Source of the DNA: Streptomyces triculaminicus
Lineage (GTDB): Bacteria > Actinomycetota > Actinomycetes > Streptomycetales > Streptomycetaceae
Direction: 5' to 3'
DNA: 64,000 nucleotides
NCBI RefSeq assembly: GCF_017349075.1
Contig: NZ_JAFMOF010000005.1
Location: forward strand, 558,001-622,000
In this document: in pieces, positions 17,006 through 25,950 of the stretch
Position numbering within the stretch: position 1 is the stretch's first letter
Layout of the letters: every line of letters starts with the position of its first letter
Position numbers and translations under genes: made by a program
The notes under the pieces: generated by a model
What the model was told of the DNA's origin: nothing
The model's database searches: none
What the model saw: only the letters and a program-made list of their open reading frames with translations

Positions 17006-18376
17006 TCAGGCCTCGGTGGTCTCGTCCGCGGCCTCGACGGTCTCGCCGGCCTCGGCGGTCTCGTCCTCGTCCTCGAGGTCGACGACCTCGCCGTTGGTGT
17101 CCTTGACCGTGGCGGCCTCGACGACGGTCGCGAGGGCCTTGCCGCGGGCGACCTCACCGACGAGCATCGGGACCTGGCCCTGCTCGACGACGGCCTGGGC
17201 GAACTGGTCGGGGCTCATGCCGGAGGACTGGGCACGGCGGACCAGGTGCTCGGTGAGCTCGTCCTGGCCGACCGAGACCTTCTCCTTGTTGACGATCTCG
17301 TCGAGGATGAACTGGGTCTTGATGCCCTTCTCGGCCTGCTCCTTGAGCTCGGCCTCGAACTCCTCGGCGGACTTGCCCTGCATCTCCAGGTACTTGTCCA
17401 GGTCCATGCCGATCTGGCCGAGCTGGTGGTGCTCGAGGTTGTGCTTACGAGTGTTGACCTCGTCCTCGAGCAGCTTCTCGGGCATCGGGACCTCGACCAG
17501 CTTGATGAGCTCGTCGAGGACCTTCTCCTGGGCCTGGGTGGCCTGGTCGAACTTCTTCATGCGCTCGAGGCGCTTGCGGCTGTCGGCCTTGAGCTCGTCG
17601 AGGGTGTCGAACTCGCTCGCCAGCTGGGCGAAGTCGTCGTCCAGCTCGGGCAGTTCGCGGGCCTTGACGGACTTGACGTCGACCTTGATCTCGGCGTCCT
17701 TGCCCTCGGCGCTGCCGCCCTTGAGCTGCGAGGTGAAGGTGGCGGAGGCACCGGCCTCGAGACCCTTCACGGCCTCGTCGATGCCGTCCAGCAGCTGGCC
17801 GGAACCGATGGTGTAGTCGACGTCGGACGCGACGCCGTCCTCCAGGACCTCGCCGTCGACCTTGGCCTCGAGGTCCACGGTGACGATGTCGCCCTCGGCG
17901 GCGGCGCGCTCGACCGGGGAGGTGGTGGCGAAGCGCTCACGCAGCTGCTCGACCGACTTCTCGACGTCCTCGTCGGTGACCTCGACCGGGTCGACGGTGA
18001 CCTCGATACCGGAGTAGTCCGGGATCTCCAGGGTCGGACGGACGTCGACCTCGGCGGTGAAGGCCAGCAGCTCGCCGTCCTTCAGCTCGGTGATGTCGAC
18101 CTCGGGCTGACCCAGCGGGTTCAGGTCGGCCTCGTTGACCGCCTCGGTGTAGAACTTCGGAAGCGCGTCGTTGACGGCCTCCTCCAGCACGGCACCACGG
18201 CCGAAGCGCTGGTCGATGACGCGCGCCGGGATCTTGCCCGAGCGGAAGCCCTTCACCGTGACCTGCTGGTTGATCTTCTTGTACGCCGCGTCGAGGCTGG
18301 CCTTGAGCTCCTCGAAGGGCACCTCGACAGTGAGCCGAACCCGAGTCGGGTTCAGGGTCTCCACGGCGCTCTTCAC
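17006..18376 (-). CDS. tig: Trigger factor (ribosome-associated peptidyl-prolyl isomerase)
   Basis: Chaperone that meets nascent chains at the ribosome exit; 456 aa. The ribosome-binding domain carries the GFRSGKIPARVI signature (GFRxGKxP, residues about 43-50). The FKBP-type domain follows near 150-240 (EGDIVTVDLEAKVDG...IGSGQLLDGIDEAVKGLEAG), then the long helical C-domain. The acidic tail (DLEDEDETAEAGETVEAADETTEA) is typical of Streptomyces. The start is GTG 18376, with AAGGAG 8 bases upstream. It precedes the clp genes on the same strand. Confidence 0.98.
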   Translation of the reverse strand: MKSAVETLNPTRVRLTVEVPFEELKASLDAAYKKINQQVTVKGFRSGKIPARVIDQRFGRGAVLEEAVNDALPKFYTEAVNEADLNPLGQPEVDITELKDGELLAFTAEVDVRPTLEIPDYSGIEVTVDPVEVTDEDVEKSVEQLRERFATTSPVERAAAEGDIVTVDLEAKVDGEVLEDGVASDVDYTIGSGQLLDGIDEAVKGLEAGASATFTSQLKGGSAEGKDAEIKVDVKSVKARELPELDDDFAQLASEFDTLDELKADSRKRLERMKKFDQATQAQEKVLDELIKLVEVPMPEKLLEDEVNTRKHNLEHHQLGQIGMDLDKYLEMQGKSAEEFEAELKEQAEKGIKTQFILDEIVNKEKVSVGQDELTEHLVRRAQSSGMSPDQFAQAVVEQGQVPMLVGEVARGKALATVVEAATVKDTNGEVVDLEDEDETAEAGETVEAADETTEA

Positions 18377-18520
18377 GGTTCGGTCTCCTTGGGGCTGACT
18401 GCTGGGTTTTGCTGCTCATCGGATAGTGATGGTCAGCGGACCGCGCCCGGTAGAAGGACACACGGACGCGCAGCTTGCATAGTAACCGCAAGCAGGATGG
18501 GCCCCACAATGTGATCTTGC

Positions 18521-18597
18521 TGGTCGGGGTGGCCGGATTCGAACCGACGACCTTCCGCTCCCAAAGCGGACGCGCTACCAAGCTGCGCCACACCCCG
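18521..18597 (-). tRNA. tRNA-Pro (anticodon UGG)
   Basis: Read on the minus strand it folds as 7-2-4-9-4-1-5-7-5-5-5-7-5-7 plus A and an encoded CCA. The acceptor stem is CGGGGTG/CACCCCG, and the anticodon loop TTTGGGA gives UGG. The T-loop is TTCGAAT. It lies about 145 bases upstream of tig on the same strand. Confidence 0.97.
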
Positions 18598-18750
18598 TCG
18601 GTGCGAGACGTAGGGTACATGCCCCCGGGGGTGTCGGACGCCGCTTGGCCGGACCGCGGACAGGGGTCGTGAGGGGGTGGCGTGCGGCGCACCGCGTCGA
18701 CCCGCTACGATGCACTGCGTGCCGCTCCGCTCTGGCGTTGTGCGGCTCAC

Positions 18751-18824
18751 GCGGGCGTAGCTCAATGGTAGAGCCCCAGTCTTCCAAACTGGCTACGCGG
18801 GTTCGATTCCCGTCGCCCGCTCCA
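18751..18824 (+). tRNA. tRNA-Gly (anticodon UCC)
   Basis: Acceptor stem GCGGGCG/CGCCCGC, D-arm GCTC-AATGGTA-GAGC, anticodon loop CTTCCAA giving UCC, T-arm GCGGG-TTCGATT-CCCGT, and an encoded CCA. It is divergent from tRNA-Pro. A possible -10 TACGAT lies at 18706-18711. Confidence 0.97.
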
Positions 18825-18826
18825 CG

Positions 18827-18852
18827 ATGCCTCCGGCCCCGGCCGGAGGCAT
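18827..18852. terminator. Terminator after tRNA-Gly
   Basis: A perfect 12-base stem ATGCCTCCGGCC (18827-18838) / GGCCGGAGGCAT (18841-18852) with a 2-base gap, followed by TTGTCTTT. It starts 3 bases after the tRNA CCA end and also faces the minus-strand gene ending at 18870. Confidence 0.88.
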
Positions 18853-18869
18853 TTGTCTTTCCGGGACCT

Positions 18870-19064
18870 TCAGATGTTGATGCCGCTTATGGTCCGGGCG
18901 ATCGAGTCCAGAAACCTGTGGATCGACGGCGCCATGCCCGTGGAGGCGAGGAAGAAGCCGAAGAGCACGGCGACGATCGCGGGCCCCGCCTTGATGTTGT
19001 TGCTGCGGATCATCACCACCAGGATGATCGCCAGGAGCAGCACCACGGACAGTGAAATGGCCAC
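18870..19064 (-). CDS. Small conserved membrane protein
   Basis: A 64-aa protein from GTG 19064. Two hydrophobic helices are seen (about residues 2-18 and 28-45), joined by RSNNIKAGPA. The tail is IHRFLDSIARTISGINI. The layout matches a small integral membrane protein that I recall as widespread beside this tRNA in Streptomyces chromosomes, with no assigned role. Confidence 0.75.
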   Translation of the reverse strand: MAISLSVVLLLAIILVVMIRSNNIKAGPAIVAVLFGFFLASTGMAPSIHRFLDSIARTISGINI

Positions 19065-19331
19065 AACTGATCACACCTTCGGTCGGAAGCCTGGCCGGGC
19101 CCGGGAGCCATGCCGCCCCGCACGCCCCCACTCTGCCGAACCATGGTGCCACCAACTTCCCGGCCCGGGGGATGCCCTGATGCCGCATCGGGGGATTATC
19201 AGGGGTGCCGGAGGGCGGGTACGGTCGGAATCCATGCGGACGGAGTAAAGATCCGACCATATTCAGAGTCTCTCCGGAGGGGCGCCGGCAAGGGTTTTAC
19301 CGGCCCCCCATCGACGGCTAGGGTGCCTCGA

Positions 19332-20402
19332 ATGTCCCCCACCGCCACTCCTGCCACGGTGGCCCCCGCTCCCGAGCCGCCCGTCGCGGCGGCCGGCGCC
19401 CCGGCGGGGCGCGACCCGTTCTTCGACAACGCGAAGTACCTGGCGATCGTCCTGGTCGCCCTGGGTCATGCCTGGCAGCCGCTCACCTACACCAGTCACG
19501 CGGCGTCGGCGCTGTACTACACGGTCTACGCCTTCCACATGCCGGCCTTCATCCTCATATCCGGCTATTTCTCGCGGAGCTTCGACCTCAGCCCGGCCAA
19601 GGTCAAACGCCTGATCACCGGCGTGGTCGTGCCGTACGTGGTCTTCGAGATCGCCTACACCTACTTCCAGCACTGGGCGGAGGACGCGCCGCCGGAGAAC
19701 ATCTCGCTGACCAACCCCTGGTACCTGAACTGGTTCCTGGCGGCGCTGTTCATCTGGCGGCTGACCACGCCGATCTGGAAGGTGATCCGCTGGCCGATTC
19801 CGATCTCGTTCGCGATCGCCCTCCTGGCCGCGGTCTCCCCCGACGTCGGCAGCGACTTCGACCTGCAGCGGGTGCTGCAGTTCCTGCCCTTCTTCGTGAT
19901 CGGCCTGCACCTCAAGCGCTCCCACTTCGACCTGGTGCGGCGGCGCTGGGTGCGGATCGCCGCCGTGCCGGTCTTCGCCGCGGCGATCGCGGTGGCCTAC
20001 TGGCAGCCGCCGCAGTTGAACACCGAGTGGTTCTTCCACAACGACAGCGCCCAGGGCCTGCACGAGCCGGTCTGGACCGCCCCGGTCGTCCTCCTCGCCC
20101 TCTTCGCCTGCGCCGCCGTGCTCATCGTCTGCTTCCTCGCCTGGGTGCCGCGCCGGACGATGTGGTTCACCGCGCTGGGCGGCGGCACCCTCTACGGGTT
20201 CCTGCTGCACGGCTTCCTGATCAAGCTCTCCCGGTGGTGGGAGTGGTACGACGCCGCCGACTGGATCCGCAAGCCGGTGGGCGAGGTCGTGGTGACCCTC
20301 CTCGCGATCGCGATGATGACCGTGCTGTGCACCGCGCCGGTGCGGCGGGTGTTCCGCTGCGTGATGGAACCGCGGATGGACTGGGCGTTCCGCAAGCAGT
20401 AG
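19332..20402 (+). CDS. Acyltransferase-3 family membrane protein
   Basis: An integral membrane O-acyltransferase of 356 aa from ATG 19332, after which a short Pro/Ala head leads to the conserved RDPFFDNAKYLAIVLVALGHAW. The Asn/His pair in this first helix is characteristic of the family (OafA/fucose-4-O-acetylase-like). About ten membrane helices follow. Family members acylate sugars, lipids or cell-wall polymers; the acceptor here is unknown. Open frame exists upstream to 19110, but it is not protein-like. A strong terminator follows. Confidence 0.88.
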   Translation: MSPTATPATVAPAPEPPVAAAGAPAGRDPFFDNAKYLAIVLVALGHAWQPLTYTSHAASALYYTVYAFHMPAFILISGYFSRSFDLSPAKVKRLITGVVVPYVVFEIAYTYFQHWAEDAPPENISLTNPWYLNWFLAALFIWRLTTPIWKVIRWPIPISFAIALLAAVSPDVGSDFDLQRVLQFLPFFVIGLHLKRSHFDLVRRRWVRIAAVPVFAAAIAVAYWQPPQLNTEWFFHNDSAQGLHEPVWTAPVVLLALFACAAVLIVCFLAWVPRRTMWFTALGGGTLYGFLLHGFLIKLSRWWEWYDAADWIRKPVGEVVVTLLAIAMMTVLCTAPVRRVFRCVMEPRMDWAFRKQ

Positions 20403-20437
20403 CGGCTCCGGGCACGAACGTAGAGGCAAGCAGAGCC

Positions 20438-20472
20438 AAGGGGCCCGGCGTCAGCTCGACGCCGGGCCCCTT
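20438..20472. terminator. Strong bidirectional terminator
   Basis: A perfect 15-base stem AAGGGGCCCGGCGTC (20438-20452) / GACGCCGGGCCCCTT (20458-20472) with a 5-base loop. It separates the acyltransferase gene from the 3' end of the convergent T7SS operon. Confidence 0.93.
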
Positions 20473-20517
20473 CGCGTACCGGCGGGCTCTCCCGGCGTCG
20501 CCCTCACGACGGGTCCG

Positions 20518-21951
20518 TCAGCTCCTCTCGGCATCGGACGAGCGCAGATGACGCACGAGCCGCTCGAAGGCCGTCCAGCCGGCCGCGGTGGTGCCGTCCC
20601 CCAGCGGGTAGTAGTAGCCCGGCCGGGCGATCGGGCCCAGCGGCAGCGGGGTGTCCTCCAGCGGCGGCGCGCCCGCGTGGTCCCGGCCCACCTCGAGGAC
20701 CTCGTCCGGGCCCAGGACGAAGGCGAGCGGCACGGGCGGCCGCTCGAAGCGGGGCGGAACGCTCAGGTCGCGCCGCGCCTCGCGCAACTGGCACAGCATG
20801 GACCGCACCCCGTGCCGGGTCACCAGCTCGTCGGCGAGCTCCCGCAGCCCCGCCACGGGCACCGGCTCGCCGGGGCCGTGGCCCACGGCGAGGGTGACGT
20901 CCTCCTCGACGCCCTCCGAGGTGCGCACGACGCGCAGGGTGGCCTGGGCCGGCCGGTCGGGGGTCCCCACGACGACGGTCCAGGTGGGCTCGGGGGCGCG
21001 CTCGTGCGCCAGCGCGGTCAGCTGCCGCCGGGACCAGGGCAGGTTCGCCGGTTCGGCGGTGCCCCAGCCCGCGGGGAGGGTGCCTGTCAGGGCCTGCCAG
21101 GCGGTCTCCAGGGCGCCGCCGAGGACCAGCTGGTCGTCGGCCGGGTGGCGGGTGCGGAAGGACAGCAGGAGCTGCCGGTCGTCGGTGCGCTCCACGTCAC
21201 CGAAGGCGGGGGCGACCGGCGTCTCGCCGTTCTCGTCCCGGGCGGGGGCGAAGGCGCCCTCCTGCCAGCGCAGCACCGCCCCGGACAGTCCGTCGTAGTA
21301 GCCGATGCGATCGTCCTGGACGACCCACCGGGAGGGCGGGGCGGTGAGCAGGGTGCGGGTGGCCAAGGAGAGGCGGCTGTGGCCGGGGGTGACGATCTGC
21401 AGGCCGCGCTCGCTCTCCGCCGCGGCCCGCACGACCTCCGACAGCCAGCTGGTCATGGCGACGACCGGGCGGTCCTGGAGGACGACGGCGGTGCGGTCGG
21501 TGAGGACGTCGACGGCGGGCTGCGCCGCGGCGGGCGCGGGCACGGCCGTGATGCCGGAGGTGTCGACGGGGGTGCCCGGGGTGTCCGTGCCGGGTGCGCC
21601 GGGCGGCCAGACGCGGCCGCCGAGCAGGTGGGCCAGGCGGGCCGCGAACGTGCCGGCGAGCGGCTCGGCCGCCGGCACGGCCGTCGAGGCGCGTGCCTCG
21701 ACCCACCACAGCGGCCCCTCCCCCAGGCTCTTCTCGTCGACGCCCAGCAGGCGCGCCGCCTCGCCGGGCACCCGCAGCAGCAGCGGCGCCTCGACCGACA
21801 GCAGCGGCCGGCCCTCCTCGTCGCAGAGCTGTATCACGGCATCGTCCGAGGCCGTGCGGACCCGCAGGTCCGGACCGCCGGAGAGCAGTCCGGCCAGGAC
21901 GCTCCAGGCGTCCGGCATCCGCTCGGTGAGGGCGATCACGTCCTTGGTCAT
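20518..21951 (-). CDS. DUF6177 family protein of the T7SS operon
   Basis: A 477-aa soluble protein from ATG 21951 (MTKDVIALTERMPDAWSVL), overlapping the eccC stop as ATGA. The frame continues open far upstream, but that is an eccC shadow. No catalytic motif is visible. It alternates predicted strands and helices, with several Trp-centred motifs (WWVEARAS, PSRWVVQDDRIGYYDG). Proteins of this DUF are encoded next to EccC in Streptomyces T7SS loci, so an accessory or cytosolic role in secretion is inferred. It is the last gene of the operon. Confidence 0.8.
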   Translation of the reverse strand: MTKDVIALTERMPDAWSVLAGLLSGGPDLRVRTASDDAVIQLCDEEGRPLLSVEAPLLLRVPGEAARLLGVDEKSLGEGPLWWVEARASTAVPAAEPLAGTFAARLAHLLGGRVWPPGAPGTDTPGTPVDTSGITAVPAPAAAQPAVDVLTDRTAVVLQDRPVVAMTSWLSEVVRAAAESERGLQIVTPGHSRLSLATRTLLTAPPSRWVVQDDRIGYYDGLSGAVLRWQEGAFAPARDENGETPVAPAFGDVERTDDRQLLLSFRTRHPADDQLVLGGALETAWQALTGTLPAGWGTAEPANLPWSRRQLTALAHERAPEPTWTVVVGTPDRPAQATLRVVRTSEGVEEDVTLAVGHGPGEPVPVAGLRELADELVTRHGVRSMLCQLREARRDLSVPPRFERPPVPLAFVLGPDEVLEVGRDHAGAPPLEDTPLPLGPIARPGYYYPLGDGTTAAGWTAFERLVRHLRSSDAERS

Positions 21952-24900
21952 CTGTGGGTCCCCGTGGTGTCGGTGTCGTAGTCGGCGGCCAGCGCCGTCT
22001 GGATGAGCCGGACCAGCTCGCCGCGACGGACGAGCGTGCCCCGGCCGGGCGGCTGGGCGGCGGCGTAGACGCCGGGGAAGAGCTGGCCCTCCTGCCGGTC
22101 CCCGGCCATGACGACCGCCGTCGTGCCGCTCTCCCTCAGAGTCATCAGGAACGGCTCGTACAGCGCCCGCGAGGCGCCCGCCACGCGGCGGGTGACCACG
22201 AAGTGCAGGCCGATGTCCTGGGCGGAGGGGATGAACGGCAGGAAGGGCGCGAGCGGTTGCTGCCCGGCGGTGGTGAGGACGTCGTAGTCGTCGATGAGGA
22301 TCACGATGCGCGGGCCGGTGAACCAGGTGCCGGACGCGAGGGCGTCCTGGGCGGCCAGGTCGTCGGGCATGCGTTTCTCGAGCTCGGTGGCGATGCCGGT
22401 GGCCAGGGCGCCACAGAGCCGGGCGTTGTGCGCGTAGCCGCCGCGGTACTCCTCGGGCACCAGGGTGCGCAGGCCGCGGCGCGGGTCCATGACGGCGAAG
22501 ACGAGTTCCTCGTCGGAGTAGCGCTCCATCAGTCCCCGGGCGACGACCCGCAGCAGGTTGCTCTTGCCGCACTCGCTGTCGCCGAGGACGAGCAGGTGCT
22601 GGTCGCGCCGGAAGAGGTCCAGCAGTACGGGCGCGAGCGCCGTCTGGTCCAGGGCGACGGGCACCCGGTGGGGCTCGGCGGTCGCCGACGGCAGCGCGGC
22701 CACCGGGATCCGGGCGGGCAGCACGCGGACGGGCTGGGCGCCCTCGCCGGACCAGGCCGAGGCGATGACCGCGACCGCCTGTTCGACGGCGGGGCCCAGC
22801 CCGGCGGTGGTGGCGAGGGCGTCGATGCGGGGCAGCGCGGTCTGCGCGAAGAGCTTGGCGTCGGTCAGCGCCCGGCCCTGCTCGTCCGGACCGAGGGTCT
22901 CGGCGAGCTTGCGGTCGACGCTGCTGTCGCCCGGGTCGTTCAGGCGCAGCTCGACGCGAGTGCCGAAGGTGGCCTGGGTGGCGATACGGACGTCGTTCCA
23001 GCGCAGCATGGACGCCACGACGTGGATGCCGTAGCCGCCGCCGCGCCGCAGGAGGTCGGTGACGGCGTCCTCGAGCTCCGCGAAGTCGTCCCGCAGGGCG
23101 CCGAAGCCGTCGATGACGAGGACGATCTCGGTGGAGGCGAGCTCGGGCAGCCGGCCTTCGGCGCGCAGGTCGCGCAGCCGCTCGACGGAGTCGATGCCGT
23201 GCTCGCGGAACAGCTCCTCCCGGACGGCGAGCATGCCGCGGACCTCCTCGACCGTGCGGGCGGCGCGCTCGCGGTCGGCGCGGCCGGCGACCCCGCCGAC
23301 ATGCGGCAGCCCGGCGAGGGCGGCGAGGCCGCCGCCGACGAGGTCGAGCCCGTAGACGCCGACCTCGCGCGGGGTGTGCGTCATCGCGAGCGACAGCACG
23401 AAGGTGCGCAGCAGGGTGGTCTTGCCGGACTGCGGTCCGCCGACGACGGCGGCGTGGCCGCCGGAGACGGTGAGGTCGAGGATCCACTGGCCCTGCCACT
23501 GCCGGGCGGGGTCGTCGAGGACGCCGAGCGGGACCTTCAGCGGGCCGGGGCGCACGGCCAGCTGCATGCCCCGGTCGCCGGCGCGCAGCGGCCCGGCGGC
23601 GGTGTCGAGCGCGATGGCCCCGGGCAGCGGCGGCAGCCAGATGGCGCGGGTGGGCGCGGCGGCGGCGCGCAGCTGGTCGACGACGACGGACATCGTGGTC
23701 GGCCCGGGGTCGCGGTGGCGCGTGGCCGGCTCCTCGCTCCCCGGGGCGGGCTGGTCCTCGGGTTCGCCGAGGGTGTTGAAGTCCGGGTACGGCCAGACGG
23801 TGGGGGCGTCGTCCTCGGCGTCGCGCCGTACGGGGCCGCGGTAGGGGCCGGAGACGAAGCCGGCCTTGAACCGCTCGTAGGCGCTGACGTCGACCTTGAG
23901 GTAGCCGAAGCCGGGGATGGGCGGCAGGTTGAAGGCGTCGGCGGTGTCGAGGACGGTGCGGGACTCGTCGGCGGAGAAGGTGCGCAGGCCGAGCCGGTAG
24001 GACAGGTAGGTGTCCAGGCCCCTGAGCTTGCCGCCCTCGATGCGCTGGCTGGAGAGCAGCAGGTGCACGCCGATGGACCGGCCGATGCGGCCGATGGACA
24101 GGAACAGGTCGATGAAGTCGGGCTTGGCGGTGAGCAGCTCGCCGAACTCGTCGATGACGACGAAGAGGTGGGGCAGCGGCTCGAGGTCGGGGCGTGTCTC
24201 GCGCAGGGCGGCGTAGTGGCCGATGTCGGCGACGTTGCCGGCGTCCTTGAGGACCTGCTGGCGGCGCTGGACCTCGCCGGCGAGGGAGGAGTGGACGCGC
24301 TCGACGAGCCCGGCCTGGTTCTCCAGGTTGGTGATGACGCCCGCGACGTGCGGCAGGTCTGCGAAGGGCGCGAAGGTGGCGCCGCCCTTGTAGTCGACGA
24401 GGACCATGGCCAGGTCCTCGGGTGGGTGGGTGGCCACCAGCGCGAGGACGAGGGTGCGCAGGAGTTCGCTCTTGCCGGAGCCGGTGGCGCCGACGCACAG
24501 GCCGTGCGGGCCCATGCCGAGTTCGGAGGACTCCTTGAGGTCGAGCAGGACGGGCATGCGGTTGTCGCCGACACCGATGGGCACGCGCAGGAAGGCGCGT
24601 TCGCCGCGCGGCTGCCAGAGCCGGCCGGTGTCGAGGGCGGCGGGGTCGTCGATGCCGAGGAGCTCCATGAAGTCGACGGGGCCCGACAGGGGCGCGTCGA
24701 CGAGGGAATCGGCCGACAGCCGCAGCGGGGCGAGCAGCCGGGCGATGCCCTCGGCGCCCGCCGCGGTGACCGGGTCGGCGGTGCCGTGGGCGGTGACGGG
24801 CTGTCCCTGGCGCAGGTCCTCGACATGGACGTCGTCGCCGTCGACGGTGATGCGCAGGGAGACCTGGCCGGGTTCCTGGACCCGCTCGGCCACCAGGTGC

Positions 24901-25832
24901 AGGACGGTGACGCCCATGTCCGGCAGGGGTACCGCCTCGTCGGGGGTGGGCAGGTCGCGGGCGTCCCGCCCGTATCCGTCGCTGACGACCAGGAGCCGGC
25001 TCGCCATGTCCAGGGCCTCCCGGCCGGACAGTCCGCGCCGGACCTCCGCGGCGTAGGAGGCGCGGCCGCGCAGGTCGCGCTGCATCAGGCGGGCGAGCCG
25101 GCCGATGCCGGGGGCGATGCGGCGGGCGCTGACGGGCCCGTCGAACTCGTCGGGGTCGAGAGTGTGGGGCAGCCACTTGAGCCAGCCCCAGTCGGCCATC
25201 CGATCGTCGGGGCAGGCGAGGGCGAGGCCGACGTCGTCGGGGGCGTGCAGGACGGCGGTCTGGGTGAGCAGGGCGCGCGCGACCCGCAGGACGCCGTCGC
25301 GGTCGCCGACGACGCTGATGTTGCCGGCGCGGTCCAGGGGAACGGTCAGGGGCAGGTCGACCGCCGTGGTGAATCGATTCTTCAGCGCCCCGGCCTCATT
25401 GAGCATGAACTGGTCGGGCGGGGTCAGGACGCTGCCGCCGGGCCGCCCGACGACGAGAGGCCGTACCGGCATCTCGCCGGTGCCCACGCGCACCCGCAGG
25501 AAGTCGGCGTCGAGGCGGCGGCGCTCCCACAGCCGGGCGGGGTCGCGCACGACGTCGTACAGCGCCTCGGGGGCGGGATCCAGCACCCGGGCCGCGGCCC
25601 GGTGCCCACGCTCCTCGGCGACCAGCTCCTCGCGGAGCTCCTCGAGGTAGTCCAGGTAGCGCTCACGCTGCTGGCGGCGGGTGCGCTGGGCCTTGCCGCG
25701 CTGCGACAGCATCATGGCGACCGAACCGACGACGGTGACCACGAGCACCATGGCGCCGATCGCGGCGAACTGGCTGTTGCGGACGACCGTCATCATCACG
25801 ACGGAACTCATCACGCCCGCGATGGGCATCAA
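21948..25832 (-). CDS. eccC: Type VII secretion ATPase EccC (N-terminus frameshifted)
   Basis: The FtsK/SpoIIIE-type motor of T7SS in the inner membrane. The readable frame gives 1294 aa starting TTG-ATG (MMPIAGVMSS). Two membrane helices come first. Three ATPase domains follow, with Walker A motifs GATGSGKSELL (about 450), GGPQSGKTTLL (about 797) and GDSECGKSNLL (about 1088). The normal start should be ATG 25954 (MTTRMVHRPARTTRP), which overlaps the ParA-like stop. From it the frame hits a TGA, while the expected RTIEPPPNLPEGKTGGALHSL lies in another frame. One base appears missing near 25875-25905. Confidence 0.9.
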   Translation of the reverse strand: MMPIAGVMSSVVMMTVVRNSQFAAIGAMVLVVTVVGSVAMMLSQRGKAQRTRRQQRERYLDYLEELREELVAEERGHRAAARVLDPAPEALYDVVRDPARLWERRRLDADFLRVRVGTGEMPVRPLVVGRPGGSVLTPPDQFMLNEAGALKNRFTTAVDLPLTVPLDRAGNISVVGDRDGVLRVARALLTQTAVLHAPDDVGLALACPDDRMADWGWLKWLPHTLDPDEFDGPVSARRIAPGIGRLARLMQRDLRGRASYAAEVRRGLSGREALDMASRLLVVSDGYGRDARDLPTPDEAVPLPDMGVTVLHLVAERVQEPGQVSLRITVDGDDVHVEDLRQGQPVTAHGTADPVTAAGAEGIARLLAPLRLSADSLVDAPLSGPVDFMELLGIDDPAALDTGRLWQPRGERAFLRVPIGVGDNRMPVLLDLKESSELGMGPHGLCVGATGSGKSELLRTLVLALVATHPPEDLAMVLVDYKGGATFAPFADLPHVAGVITNLENQAGLVERVHSSLAGEVQRRQQVLKDAGNVADIGHYAALRETRPDLEPLPHLFVVIDEFGELLTAKPDFIDLFLSIGRIGRSIGVHLLLSSQRIEGGKLRGLDTYLSYRLGLRTFSADESRTVLDTADAFNLPPIPGFGYLKVDVSAYERFKAGFVSGPYRGPVRRDAEDDAPTVWPYPDFNTLGEPEDQPAPGSEEPATRHRDPGPTTMSVVVDQLRAAAAPTRAIWLPPLPGAIALDTAAGPLRAGDRGMQLAVRPGPLKVPLGVLDDPARQWQGQWILDLTVSGGHAAVVGGPQSGKTTLLRTFVLSLAMTHTPREVGVYGLDLVGGGLAALAGLPHVGGVAGRADRERAARTVEEVRGMLAVREELFREHGIDSVERLRDLRAEGRLPELASTEIVLVIDGFGALRDDFAELEDAVTDLLRRGGGYGIHVVASMLRWNDVRIATQATFGTRVELRLNDPGDSSVDRKLAETLGPDEQGRALTDAKLFAQTALPRIDALATTAGLGPAVEQAVAVIASAWSGEGAQPVRVLPARIPVAALPSATAEPHRVPVALDQTALAPVLLDLFRRDQHLLVLGDSECGKSNLLRVVARGLMERYSDEELVFAVMDPRRGLRTLVPEEYRGGYAHNARLCGALATGIATELEKRMPDDLAAQDALASGTWFTGPRIVILIDDYDVLTTAGQQPLAPFLPFIPSAQDIGLHFVVTRRVAGASRALYEPFLMTLRESGTTAVVMAGDRQEGQLFPGVYAAAQPPGRGTLVRRGELVRLIQTALAADYDTDTTGTHR

Positions 25833-25950
25833 GGAGTGCAGGGCGCCGCCGGTCTTGCCCTCGGGCAGGTTGGGCGGCGGTTCGATGGTGCGGGCGGCGG
25901 GGCGGCCTGCGGCCGGGTGGTGCGCGCGGGGCGGTGGACCATGCGGGTCG

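Noticed and set aside
18521..18824. tRNA-Pro/tRNA-Gly pair as an attachment site of an integrated element
   Set aside because: No integrase gene nearby and no repeated tRNA 3' end was seen. The neighbours are core genes.
20518..25176. A 1552-codon minus-strand frame
   Set aside because: Only the last 477 codons (from 21951) are real. The rest is eccC read out of frame, an Arg/Pro-rich string.
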